Shown here: positions 53,864-62,502 of the stretch, piece by piece | How positions within the stretch are numbered: position 1 is the stretch's first letter | Layout: each line of letters begins with the position of its first letter | Origin: Mycobacterium lacus | Lineage (GTDB): Bacteria > Actinomycetota > Actinomycetes > Mycobacteriales > Mycobacteriaceae | Reading direction: 5' to 3' | Assembly (NCBI RefSeq): GCF_010731535.1 | Contig: NZ_AP022581.1 | Location: 1,869,952-1,933,951 of the forward strand | DNA: 64,000 nt | Translations under genes and position numbers: made by a program | Notes under the pieces: model-generated | Told to the model about the DNA's origin: nothing | Database searches by the model: none | The model's input: the letters and a program-made list of their open reading frames with translations, nothing else

Positions 53864-54973
53864 ATGAGCGAGTTGCAGCTTCGTGCGGTCATGGCAGGGC
53901 GCCATCTGGACGTGGAGTTCTCGGTGTCCGCAAGCGAGGTGCTCGCGGTGCTCGGACCCAACGGCGCGGGCAAGTCCACGGCCCTGCATGTGATCGCCGG
54001 GCTGGTTCACCCCGATCAGGGCCTGGTGCGCTTGGGGGACCGGGTGTTGACCGACACCGCGGCCGGGGTGAATGTGGCGACGCACGACCGCCGGGTCGGC
54101 CTACTCCTACAGGATCCACTGTTGTTCCCGCACCTGAGCGTGGCCGCCAACGTGGCCTTCGGGCCGCGCAGCCGTCGGTCCGGGCGTGCTTGGCGGAGAC
54201 CCCACGAGAAGTCAACGGCGCTGCGCTGGCTGCGCGAGGTGGACGCCGAACAGTTGGCTGACCGCAAGCCGCGGCAGCTCTCGGGCGGTCAAGCTCGGCG
54301 GGTCGCGATCGCGCGGGCGTTGGCGGCCCAACCCGACGTGTTGCTGCTCGACGAACCGCTGAACGGGCTCGACGTGGCCGCGGCAGCGGCCATCCGCACG
54401 GTGCTGCGAACCGTGGTCACCCAAAGCGGCTGCGCCGTCATCCTCGTTACCCACGACCTGATGGACGTGTTCACCCTTGCCGATCGAGTACTAATCCTGG
54501 AGTCCGGCAAGATTTCGGAGATCGGCCCGGTGCCGGAAGTGCTCACCGCACCCCGCAGTTATTTCGGAGCCCGCATCGCGGGCGTGAACTTGGTCAACGG
54601 CACGATCGGCCCGGACGGCTTGCTGCACACCGGTTCTGGCGCGCACTGGCATGGCAGTGCGGCCGAGCGGCTCGCGAGCGGACAGCAGGCGGTCGCGGTA
54701 TTCGCCCCGGCCGCCGTGGCGGTGTATCAAGACCCGCCCCGCGGCAGCCCCCGCAATACCGTCCAAGTGACCGTGGCCGAGCTGGACACCCGCGGAGCCG
54801 ACGTCCTGGTGCGTGGCCAAGACCAGCCCAATGGGGCACCCGGACTGGCCGCGCTCATCACCGTCGACGCCGCCGCGGAGCTGCCGTTAACCCCCGGAAC
54901 ACGCGTCTGGTTCAGCGTCAAAGCTCATGAAGTGGCGCTGCACCCGGCACTACAGCGGGACGCGCAACCGTAA
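53864..54973 (+). CDS. modC: molybdate ABC transporter ATPase
   Basis: 369 residues. Walker A GPNGAGKST, Q-loop region GLLLQDPLLFPHLSV, signature LSGGQARRVAIARALA, Walker B VLLLDEPLNGLD, H-loop VTHDLMD. The C-terminal ~100 residues form a TOBE molybdate-binding domain (NTVQVTVAELDTRGADVLVR). It energises uptake of molybdate for molybdopterin enzymes. 6 bases after modB. Counterpart of Rv1859. Confidence 0.95.
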   Translation: MSELQLRAVMAGRHLDVEFSVSASEVLAVLGPNGAGKSTALHVIAGLVHPDQGLVRLGDRVLTDTAAGVNVATHDRRVGLLLQDPLLFPHLSVAANVAFGPRSRRSGRAWRRPHEKSTALRWLREVDAEQLADRKPRQLSGGQARRVAIARALAAQPDVLLLDEPLNGLDVAAAAAIRTVLRTVVTQSGCAVILVTHDLMDVFTLADRVLILESGKISEIGPVPEVLTAPRSYFGARIAGVNLVNGTIGPDGLLHTGSGAHWHGSAAERLASGQQAVAVFAPAAVAVYQDPPRGSPRNTVQVTVAELDTRGADVLVRGQDQPNGAPGLAALITVDAAAELPLTPGTRVWFSVKAHEVALHPALQRDAQP

Positions 54974-55106
54974 GTCGGTGGCCGCGAACTGGATTCATGC
55001 CTGAAATGTCGTGCGCAGGCAACAGTGCGGACACCGAACGGCATAGTCCGCGCATAGACAGCACGCCCTCCTTGCGTCACAGCCGTAACACGGTAGGTTC
55101 GTCGCC

Positions 55107-56069
55107 ATGAATCAGGTGGACCCGACCCCGACACGCCGTAAGGGACTGTGGGCGACGCTGGCGATCACCGCGGTGACCGGAGCCAGCGTCGTCACCATCG
55201 CGCTGCCGGCGACTTCGAGCGCCGATCCGGAGCCCGCGCCCCCGCCGACCACAACCGCGGCCACGCCGCCGGCGGCCACAGCGGCGTCACCCGCACCGGC
55301 ACCGGCGACCACCAGCACGCCGAGCGCCCAACCGGGCGATCCCAATGCGGCGCCGCAGCCCCCGGTTGACCCGAACGCGCCACCGCCCCCGGTCATCGAC
55401 CCCAACGCACCCGAACCCGGCCGGGTCACCAACGCCGTCGGCGGATTCAGCTTCGTCGTGCCCCCCGGCTGGGTGGAGTCGGACGCTTCCCACCTCGACT
55501 ACGGCTCGGCGCTGCTCAGCAAGACGACCGGGCCGCCGCCCCTGCCTGACCAGCCGCCGCCGGTGGCCAACGACACCCGCATAGTGCTCGGCCGACTGGA
55601 CCAGAAGCTCTACGCCAGCGCTGAGACCACCAACCCGAAGGCCGCCGTCCGGCTTGGCTCGGATATGGGTGAGTTCTTCATGCCCTACCCCGGCACGCGG
55701 ATCAACCAGGAGACCACCCCGCTCAACGCGAACGGCCTGACCGGAAGTGCGTCGTATTACGAGGTGAAATTCAGCGATACCAGCAAGCCGAACGGTCAGA
55801 TCTGGACCGGCGTGATCGGCTCGCCCACTGCGACCACCCCCAACGCCGGTTCTCCGCAGCGCTGGTTTGTGGTGTGGCTTGGGACCGCGAACAACCCGGT
55901 CGACAAGGGTGCGGCCAAGGCACTCGCCGAGTCGATCCGGCCTTATTCGCCCCCTTCGCCGGCCCCGGAGGCGGTTCCGGCAGCGCCCGCGCCGGCACCC
56001 GCGCAGGCACCCGCCGCGGAACTGAGTCCGACCGTTGCCCCAACACCACAACGGACCCAGCCCGCCTGA
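55107..56069 (+). CDS. apa: alanine/proline-rich secreted antigen Apa (fibronectin attachment protein)
   Basis: 320 residues. Signal peptide with a hydrophobic core [18 protein letters not shown] and cleavage near Ala39 (SSADPEP). Pro/Ala/Thr-rich segments at both ends (about 40-105 and 280-320) flank a globular core from about 108 ([20 protein letters not shown]) that contains the fibronectin-binding region. In M. tuberculosis Apa (Rv1860, MPT32) is a mannosylated, secreted adhesin and strong T-cell antigen. Alone after modC with ~133 bases of probable promoter. Confidence 0.95.
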   Translation: MNQVDPTPTRRKGLWATLAITAVTGASVVTIALPATSSADPEPAPPPTTTAATPPAATAASPAPAPATTSTPSAQPGDPNAAPQPPVDPNAPPPPVIDPNAPEPGRVTNAVGGFSFVVPPGWVESDASHLDYGSALLSKTTGPPPLPDQPPPVANDTRIVLGRLDQKLYASAETTNPKAAVRLGSDMGEFFMPYPGTRINQETTPLNANGLTGSASYYEVKFSDTSKPNGQIWTGVIGSPTATTPNAGSPQRWFVVWLGTANNPVDKGAAKALAESIRPYSPPSPAPEAVPAAPAPAPAQAPAAELSPTVAPTPQRTQPA

Positions 56070-56190
56070 TGACGCCTCGGGTTGGCCCGGCCGTCGCCAA
56101 CTTGGCACTCAAAGCGTGACGAAAACGGGGTATACCGAACTTACCCCGGTATCGGAGCTGGCTTTGCCAGATGATGCAAGGAGAGCCCTC

Positions 56191-56490
56191 ATGGACGTCA
56201 TGGCTGCCACCGAATACCTTGCCCGGTCGACAACGCTGACCTCGGTCGGCTGGATTGGCTACATCATTATCGGTGCTATCGCGGGCTGGATCGCCGGCAA
56301 GATCGTCAAAGGCAGCGGGTCCGGCATCCTGATGAACATCGTCATCGGCATTGTCGGCGCGTTGATCGGCGGTTTTCTGCTGAGCTTCGTCGTCAATACT
56401 GCGGCCGGCGGCTTTTGGTTCACGTTGTTCACCGCGATCCTGGGCTCGGTGATCCTGCTTTGGGTCGTCGGTCTGGCGCGCAGGCGCTAG
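56191..56490 (+). CDS. GlsB/YeaQ/YmgE family stress membrane protein
   Basis: 99 residues from the ATG at 56191, preceded by AAGGAGA. Three membrane helices carry the transglycosylase-associated family pattern: GWIGYIIIGAIAGWIAGKIVKG, ILMNIVIGIVGALIGGFLL, WFTLFTAILGSVILLWVVG. Small stress-related membrane proteins of unclear function. Longer frames from 56035 overlap apa and are not used. Counterpart of Rv1861. Confidence 0.88.
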   Translation: MDVMAATEYLARSTTLTSVGWIGYIIIGAIAGWIAGKIVKGSGSGILMNIVIGIVGALIGGFLLSFVVNTAAGGFWFTLFTAILGSVILLWVVGLARRR

Positions 56491-56537
56491 CTGCGCTGAA
56501 CCATTGCGGCCGTGGCCAATAGCGGCATGATGAAGCG

Positions 56538-57566
56538 ATGGCCTCACAGGTGACCACCACCACGATGACCGCGTGGCAGGTCCGTCGGCCCGGTCCGATG
56601 GAAACCGGCCCGCTGGAACGAGTTACCACCGCGGTGCCCCGGCCCGGGCCGTCCGAGTTGCTGGTGGCCGTGCGGGCGTGCGGGGTGTGCCGTACCGACC
56701 TGCACGTCACCGAAGGCGACCTTCCCGTGCACCGCCACCGGGTAACCCCCGGCCACGAGGTGGTCGGCGAGGTCTTGGAAGTCGGCTCAGCCGCCGGCGA
56801 CGAGTTCGGCGTGGGGGACCGGGTGGGTATCGCTTGGTTGCGCCATACCTGCGGGGCGTGCAAGTACTGCCGGCGAGGCAATGAGAACCTGTGTCCGGAG
56901 TCCCGCTATACGGGCTGGGATGCCGACGGCGGGTATGCCGAATTCGCCACGGTCCCTGCGGCTTTCGCGCACCACCTGCCGAGCGGCTACACCGACAGCG
57001 AGCTTGCGCCGCTGTTGTGCGCCGGCATCATCGGATACCGCTCGCTGTTGCGGGCCGAGCTGCCGCCCGGTGGCCGGTTGGGTCTGTACGGGTTCGGCGG
57101 CAGCGCCCACATCACCGCGCAGGTCGCGCTTGCGCAAGGCGCCGAGGTCCACGTGATGACGCGCGGGGCCGACGCGCGCGAGCTGGCGCTGCAACTTGGC
57201 GCGGCGTCGGCCCAACCCGCCGCCGATCCGCCGCCGGTTCCGCTGGACGCCGCGATCCTGTTCGCCCCGGTCGGTGACCTGGTGCTGCCCGCGTGCGAGG
57301 CGCTGGATCGGGGCGGCACCCTCGCGATCGCGGGGATCCACCTGACCGATATTCCGCCCCTCAACTACCAACGTCACCTGTTCCAGGAGCGCCAGGTGCG
57401 GTCGGTCACGTCGAACACCCGGGCCGATGCGCGCGCGTTCCTCGACTTCGCGGCCCAGCACCACATCGAGGTCACCACCCCGGAATACCCGCTCGCACAA
57501 GCCGATCGAGCGCTGGCCGATCTCAGCGCCGGGCGTGTCGCCGGCGCCGCGGTGCTGCTGGTCTAA
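56538..57566 (+). CDS. adhA: zinc-dependent alcohol dehydrogenase
   Basis: 342 residues. Catalytic zinc ligands in [11 protein letters not shown] and [11 protein letters not shown], structural zinc cysteines in [18 protein letters not shown](P)-binding motif [17 protein letters not shown] at about 180. Medium-chain dehydrogenase/reductase family, class III-like alcohol dehydrogenase. Counterpart of Rv1862 (adhA). Starts 48 bases after the GlsB-type gene and is convergent with the CPBP protease (27 bases apart). Confidence 0.92.
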   Translation: MASQVTTTTMTAWQVRRPGPMETGPLERVTTAVPRPGPSELLVAVRACGVCRTDLHVTEGDLPVHRHRVTPGHEVVGEVLEVGSAAGDEFGVGDRVGIAWLRHTCGACKYCRRGNENLCPESRYTGWDADGGYAEFATVPAAFAHHLPSGYTDSELAPLLCAGIIGYRSLLRAELPPGGRLGLYGFGGSAHITAQVALAQGAEVHVMTRGADARELALQLGAASAQPAADPPPVPLDAAILFAPVGDLVLPACEALDRGGTLAIAGIHLTDIPPLNYQRHLFQERQVRSVTSNTRADARAFLDFAAQHHIEVTTPEYPLAQADRALADLSAGRVAGAAVLLV

Positions 57567-57593
57567 CTTCTGACCGCGTCCGGCCCGGCGCCG

Positions 57594-58370
57594 TCAGGTG
57601 CTCAGGTGCCAAACCAGGGCAGCCGCCAGGGCGCCCAACCCATTCAGCGACCAATGCAATGCGATCGGCGCGATCAGGCTGCCGCTGCGCCGGCGCAGCC
57701 AACTGAATACGAACCCGGCCGACCCGGTGGCCAACACCGCCAACGTCACCCCGGCCAGCATCCCGACGATCCCGCCGCCGAACAGCCGGGTGAAACCGAC
57801 ATTGCTGCTCGTCAACCCCAGCGACGTCGCGATGTGCCAGAGACCGAACAGCAGCGAGCCCGCTAAGGCGACGCCGCGAAATCCCCAGGCCCGGTGCAGC
57901 GCGCCGTGCAATACCCCGCGAAAGGCCAACTCTTCGGGGATGACGGTTTGCAGCGGAATGATCAGCATCGAGGCGACCAGCGCGCCGGAGATCGTCGCGT
58001 AGTGATTGTTCATGAACATCGGCCGGGTCATCGGTAGCAGCACACCGACCGCGATCACCGACATCACGACCGCAACGGCCACCAGCGCATAACCCAGCCC
58101 AGACTTCCAGTGTTCGCGGCCCAGGCCGAGCTCGGCCCAGCCCAGACCCCTGCAGCGGATCAGGATCACCAGCCCGACGGCCGCAGCCGGGACCGTCGCT
58201 ATGCTTGCCCACGGCGTCGTGAAGTGCGCGATCAGGTTTGTCGACACCAGCACCATCACGACGACGGCGATGTCGACGTAGATCCGAAACCGGTCCAGCG
58301 CCGCAAGCCGCGACACCAGCGCGTCGAGCTGAACGCTGGCGGCGGCTTGTCCGGGGGCGTGACCATGCAT
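57594..58370 (-). CDS. CPBP-family intramembrane metalloprotease
   Basis: 258 residues from the ATG at 58370; an in-frame start at 58403 would add 11 residues. Seven or eight helices with the Abi/CPBP motifs PEELAFRGVLHGALH, SLLFGLWHIA and IALHWSLNGLGA, which hold the glutamates and histidines of the glutamic-type site. Members process prenylated or other membrane proteins. Counterpart of Rv1863c. Confidence 0.85.
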   Translation of the reverse strand: MHGHAPGQAAASVQLDALVSRLAALDRFRIYVDIAVVVMVLVSTNLIAHFTTPWASIATVPAAAVGLVILIRCRGLGWAELGLGREHWKSGLGYALVAVAVVMSVIAVGVLLPMTRPMFMNNHYATISGALVASMLIIPLQTVIPEELAFRGVLHGALHRAWGFRGVALAGSLLFGLWHIATSLGLTSSNVGFTRLFGGGIVGMLAGVTLAVLATGSAGFVFSWLRRRSGSLIAPIALHWSLNGLGALAAALVWHLST

Positions 58371-58469
58371 CGTGGCGAGTCTACCCGCGGGGCGGGTCGG
58401 CATCCGCGCACTTCGCCAACGACGACGGCATTGGCCGGCGTTTTGCCCCCCGCACGCTGCTACAGCCGG

Positions 58470-59144
58470 TCAGCCGTCGTTCGGGCCCAGCCGGCGGCGC
58501 GCGTAGGCCGTGAGCTCAGCCGAGAGCGCGTCGGCAGCCAACAGCCGTGGAAGCAGCTCCGGCTCCGACATTCGGGCTCGAAAGACCAGCCCTATGGTCA
58601 CGTCATGATCGGGGCGGTGATCGATTGTGATTGCGTCGCCGGCACGAACCGTCCCGGGGGAGATCACCCGCAGGTAGGCGCCAGGTTTCCCGGCGTGGGT
58701 GAAGGTCTTGATCCAGTCGCTCAAATTCAGGAAAGCCGCGAACGTTCGGCACGGTGTCCTGGGCGCCGATACTTCCAGCACCAAGCCGTCGGTGCCGACG
58801 CGCCAGCGTTCACCGATGCGTGCCCCGGTGACATCGACGCCCGAGATGGTCAGGTTCTCGCCGAACATTCCGTCGGTGAGCGTGCGCCGAAGTTGGGTTT
58901 CCCATGCGTCGAGGTCTTCTCGCGCATACGCGTAGACGGCCTGGTCATCACCGCCGTGGACCTTCGGATTGCCGATGGTGTCGCCGACGAGTCCGCTGCC
59001 GAGACCACCCCGCATGGGCCCGGGTGCGCGCACCATGACCGGCTCGGTTGCGGCCACTTTGCCGATGCCCGTCACCGTCGACTGTGCGCGCGGATCGGGA
59101 TTGCGTCGAGCACGAGCCAAGTTGACCGACAACACGTTCGCCAC
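58470..59144 (-). CDS. MOSC-domain protein
   Basis: 224 residues from GTG. Recognised by the MOSC pattern GNPKVHGGDDQAVYAYAREDLDAWE, GMFGENLTISGVD, GERWRVGTDGLVLEVSAPRTPCRTF (the conserved Cys) and a C-terminal 3-alpha helical domain. MOSC proteins use molybdenum cofactor or related sulfur chemistry to reduce N-hydroxylated or other compounds; this one resembles the stand-alone YiiM type. modABC 4 kb upstream would supply molybdenum. Counterpart of Rv1864c. Confidence 0.85.
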   Translation of the reverse strand: MANVLSVNLARARRNPDPRAQSTVTGIGKVAATEPVMVRAPGPMRGGLGSGLVGDTIGNPKVHGGDDQAVYAYAREDLDAWETQLRRTLTDGMFGENLTISGVDVTGARIGERWRVGTDGLVLEVSAPRTPCRTFAAFLNLSDWIKTFTHAGKPGAYLRVISPGTVRAGDAITIDHRPDHDVTIGLVFRARMSEPELLPRLLAADALSAELTAYARRRLGPNDG

Positions 59145-59267
59145 CCGCCCAGGCTAGCGCCGAGAGCAGCTTCGCTCGTCCACGGCCTATCCGTGGTTGA
59201 ACGTTATGCGCGGATCGTCAGCGTCTGCCGTGTGACAAGAACTCACATAGGTCACGCTCCTTCGATC

Positions 59268-59645
59268 GTGAGTGGCTATGCGGCGAACCCAGCGGGCGCC
59301 TCCGACAACGCGGAAGTCCGCAGCAGGAGGCGCGCCTACCGCGCCCGATGGTCGCCAGAGGATGACGAATACGTGGGGCTGTGCGCTGAGTTCCCGTCGC
59401 TCTCCTGGCTGGCCGAAACCGCTCATGAAGCCGTCGCCGGTATCGAACAGGTCGTTGATGAGGTTGTCGCCGACATGCACGCAAACGGCGAAGCCGCTCC
59501 TCAGGCGCTTACTGAACGGACCTACAGCGGCAAGTTCGGCGTGCGTACATTTCCGGAGCTGCACGAATCTTTATCTATCGAGGCGGCAGAGCAAGGCGTC
59601 TCGCTTAACCAATTGGTCAACCTGAAGCTGTCACGGTCTGCGTGA
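59268..59645 (+). CDS. HicB-like antitoxin-type protein (orphan)
   Basis: 125 residues from the GTG at 59268. Residues ~25-75 have the HicB fold (YRARWSPEDDEYVGLCAEF, PSLSWLAETAHEAVAGIEQVV), and the C-terminus (FPELHESLSIEAAEQGVSLNQLVNLKLSRS) is a ribbon-helix-helix DNA-binding segment. HicB antitoxins normally neutralise a small HicA RNase encoded next to them; I see no HicA of about 60-80 residues on either side. The ~22 residues before YRARW are Arg-rich and unlike usual HicB starts, so the 5' end may have been rearranged. Not expected from the M. tuberculosis gene order. Confidence 0.7.
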   Translation: MSGYAANPAGASDNAEVRSRRRAYRARWSPEDDEYVGLCAEFPSLSWLAETAHEAVAGIEQVVDEVVADMHANGEAAPQALTERTYSGKFGVRTFPELHESLSIEAAEQGVSLNQLVNLKLSRSA

Positions 59646-59810
59646 CTGCCAAGGGCCACCAACGGATTGCCCCAACGTGTCCGTGGTCTTGATGGTCGGT
59701 TGATTACCAGGCGCGAGCTGCCGTAATCGCGTTGACCCATGACCGAGCGAACCGGGCGCTATGACGAAGACACCGTCACTCACCGCGTTCGTTCCGATCA
59801 CTCGCTACGC

Positions 59811-59960
59811 TCGTTCCGCTCGCTCGACTCCCAGGTCCGATGGGTCGTCTCGCTCCCGTCACTCACTGCGTTCGTTCCGCTCGCTCGACTCCCAGGTCCG
59901 ATGGGTCGTCTCGCTCCCGTCACTCACTGCGTTCGTTCCGCTCGCTCGACTCCCAGGTCC
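59811..59960. repeat. 61-bp direct tandem repeat, about 2.5 copies
   Basis: Units begin at 59811, 59872 and 59933 (TCGTTCCGCTCGCTCGACTC...), each 61 bases apart and almost identical; the third stops after ~28 bases at 59960. A related, diverged stretch lies just before (59781-59811). The innermost unit contains the 3' end and stop codon of the phosphoketolase remnant on the minus strand, so the repeat seems to be derived from, or to have captured, the end of that gene. No spacers, so not CRISPR. Confidence 0.85.
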
Positions 59961-60750
59961 ACCCCGCGATCTGTGGGTCGTCCTCGCCGTATTCGCGCGT
60001 GTAACTGCGGGCGGCAAGGCGGGCATCCATCATGCGCTGGCGCAACATGGCGGCCCGGCTGCCCAGCCCGTCCACGCGATCGATGACATCTATGACCAGG
60101 TGGTAGCGATCCAGGTCATTGAGCATGACCATGTCGAACGGCGTCGTCGTGGTGCCACGCTCCTTGAACCCTCGCACGTGCATGCGAGCGTGATTGGCGC
60201 GCCGATAGGCCAGCCGGTGGATCAACCACGGATAGCCGCGGTGGGCGAAGATCACCGGCCTGTCACGGGTGAACAACGCGTCAAACTCCTTGTCGGACAA
60301 GCCATGTGGATGCTCGGATTCCAGCTGCAGGCGCATGATGTCGACGACGTTGACCACCCGTACAGCCAGCTCGGGCAGCTCGCGGCGCAGGATGTCGGCG
60401 GCGGCCAGCGTCTCCAGCGTCGGGATGTCTCCGGCACAAGCCAGCACCACGTCGGGTTCGGCTGTTGCGGTGCTTGCCCACCGCCAGATGCCCACTCCGC
60501 GGGTGCAGTGGGCGATGGCCTCGTCCATGGTGAGGTAGGCCAGCGCGGGCTGCTTGCCGGCGACGATGACGTTGACGTAGTCACGGCTGCGCAGGCAGTG
60601 GTCGGCCACCGAGAGCAAGGTGTTCGCGTCCGGCGGCAGGTAGACCCGCGTCACCTCCGCGCGTTTGTTGGCGACCAGGTCGATGAATCCGGGGTCCTGA
60701 TGCGACGAGCCGTTGTGGTCCTGCCGCCAGACGTGGGAGGTCAGCAGGTA
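59920..60750 (-). pseudogene. phosphoketolase, C-terminal remnant (5' two thirds deleted)
   Basis: 276 codons on the minus strand align in style to the C-terminal third of bacterial phosphoketolases: [76 protein letters not shown] and [15 protein letters not shown] complete enzyme has about 790-800 residues with the ThDP-binding domains in the missing part. Two codons upstream of YLLTSH there is an in-frame stop, and the DNA before it (60757-60866) is unrelated, so the break is abrupt near 60750. The internal GTG at 60654 could start a 244-residue product, but it would not be catalytic. Confidence 0.88.
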
Positions 60751-60866
60751 AGAGGTTCAGTTCGTCGTCGGAATGAACCGCGCGTTGAGTCGTTTGGGTT
60801 GCTCGGGTTTCTAGGCTCACTTGGCCGATTGTGCGCGCCTTCGATGAACACCGCGCTAGGCGGAAC

Positions 60867-61697
60867 TCATTCTTCGCCGCGAGCGCGAGCCTCGTAGGCC
60901 CGGCGCTTCTCGACGTCGACGTCGTCGGTGAACACGTGCTCGCCCCCAAGGATGCGGTTCAGGCCCTCGGACACCACACGCGGCATGAACTTCTGCGACA
61001 CGACCATCGCGCCGGCCGCCCTAGTCACCCGCACTCGTGGCTTGGGATGGACGACCAGCCCGACGATAGCGTCGGCGATGTCCGCGGGCTCGGCGTTCCT
61101 GAATCCCTTGACCCCTGCGGTGCCCGCGATCAGTTCGGTGTTGACGAACGACGGCAGTACCACGGAGAACTTCACGCCAGCCGATCGGTACTCGAGTCTG
61201 GCGGAGTCGGTGAACGCGACCACCGCGTGCTTGCTGGCGCAGTACGTGGCCAGCCCGACGGCATAGATCTCCCCGGCCAGCGAGGCGACGTTGATGACGT
61301 GTCCGGACCCGCGAGGGACCATGCGCTGCGCCGCCAGCTTGCTGCCCAGGATCACGCCGTAGACGTTGATGTCCAGAATGCGCCGGGTGACCGCATCCGG
61401 CTCGTCGACGATCCGGCCGACGGGCATGATGCCGGCGTTGTTGACCAGCACGTCGATCGGTCCGAGTTGGCGCTCGACCTGGTCGAGAAAGTCCGAAAAC
61501 GAATCCCGGTCGGTGACATCGAGTTTCCCGTACACCTCGACGCCGAGGTCGGCACCCGACTCCTTCACCTTCGCCTCGTCGATGTCGCCGATCGCCACCT
61601 GGGCGCCCAGCTTGTGCAGCGCGGTCGCGGTGGCCAATCCGATCCCCCGTGCGCCGCCCGTGATCACGATGACCTTGTCCCGGACCTTGAGACCCAT
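60867..61697 (-). CDS. short-chain dehydrogenase/reductase
   Basis: 276 residues from the ATG at 61697 (an ATG at 61715 adds six). NAD(P) motif VITGGARGIGLATATAL, LVNNAGIMPVG, and the active site INVASLAGEIYAVGLATYCASKHAVVAF with Ser and YxxxK. Classical SDR oxidoreductase, substrate unknown. Counterpart of Rv1865c. The phosphoketolase remnant lies ~117 bases downstream. Confidence 0.92.
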   Translation of the reverse strand: MGLKVRDKVIVITGGARGIGLATATALHKLGAQVAIGDIDEAKVKESGADLGVEVYGKLDVTDRDSFSDFLDQVERQLGPIDVLVNNAGIMPVGRIVDEPDAVTRRILDINVYGVILGSKLAAQRMVPRGSGHVINVASLAGEIYAVGLATYCASKHAVVAFTDSARLEYRSAGVKFSVVLPSFVNTELIAGTAGVKGFRNAEPADIADAIVGLVVHPKPRVRVTRAAGAMVVSQKFMPRVVSEGLNRILGGEHVFTDDVDVEKRRAYEARARGEE

Positions 61698-61773
61698 GGA
61701 TGCAGCGCCCGCCATACAGCAAGCACAGCATTCGACGTCGTCGCCGCGCAATCACCGGGGCGATACTGCATGG

Positions 61774-62283
61774 GTGACTCACGTGCGATCGGCCGTTCCG
61801 GACGATGCGCTCGACGTCGCGCGAGTGCACGTCCGGTCGTGGCAGTCGGCCTACCGCGGCCTGATCGCCCAGGACTACCTCGACGCTCTCGATCCCGAAG
61901 TCTGGGCGCGCAGATACAGGTTTGGGCGCATGGGGCTTCGGTTGCCGTCCACCGTGGTCGCGGTCGACGGTTCGACCATCTGCGGCTTAGCTACCACGGG
62001 TCTATACCGAGACACGGACTTATCGAATTACGGCGAGCTTATGGCGATCTACGTCGATCCCGCCCGTATGCGGACCGGAGTTGGGCGTTTGCTGATGACT
62101 GCGGCCCGGGAAAGGATGCGGGGGGTCGGCGTGACGAGCGCCGCGCTGTGGGTGCTGGACGGCAACGTCCGCGCTCGGCGGTTCTACGAACGCGACGGGT
62201 GGCGGTTCGACGGGGCACGCCGCACCGAGACTTTCGGCGATGCGCCAGTAGCAGAAGTGCGTTATCGACGCACGCCCGTCTGA
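61774..62283 (+). CDS. GNAT family N-acetyltransferase
   Basis: 169 residues from GTG. GNAT fold: VRSAVPDDALDVARVHVRSWQSAYRGL, the acetyl-CoA loop LMAIYVDPARMRTGVGRLLM and the C-terminal LWVLDGNVRARRFYERDGWRFDG. Substrate unknown; such proteins acetylate small molecules or protein N-termini. Divergent from the SDR (76 bases apart). I do not recall a GNAT gene here in M. tuberculosis, so it may be lineage-specific. Confidence 0.85.
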   Translation: MTHVRSAVPDDALDVARVHVRSWQSAYRGLIAQDYLDALDPEVWARRYRFGRMGLRLPSTVVAVDGSTICGLATTGLYRDTDLSNYGELMAIYVDPARMRTGVGRLLMTAARERMRGVGVTSAALWVLDGNVRARRFYERDGWRFDGARRTETFGDAPVAEVRYRRTPV

Positions 62284-62502
62284 GGGGTTCTCGGAATCTT
62301 TTCTCTGAGCGGCAAAACCGCAAGTTGACGCCTCCGGCGGGAAGTCGTGTCGCTCGGAGGCGGGCAAAACGTCTACCGTCCGAACGCGGGACTGGTGTGG
62401 CACACAAGACCACCGCGACGTCGCCGACACGGCGATGTTCGCGCCCGGCCCCCTCGGTGAGAGCGGTTGGCTCGGTGTCAAACGTGGTGGGGCAGCTACG
62501 GT

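Noticed and set aside
58110..59267. Upstream extension of the HicB-like frame to 511 codons
   Set aside because: It runs antisense through the CPBP and MOSC genes; only the part after 59268 shows a protein domain.
59811..59960. Direct repeats as CRISPR
   Set aside because: Units abut each other with no spacers and there are no cas genes in the window.
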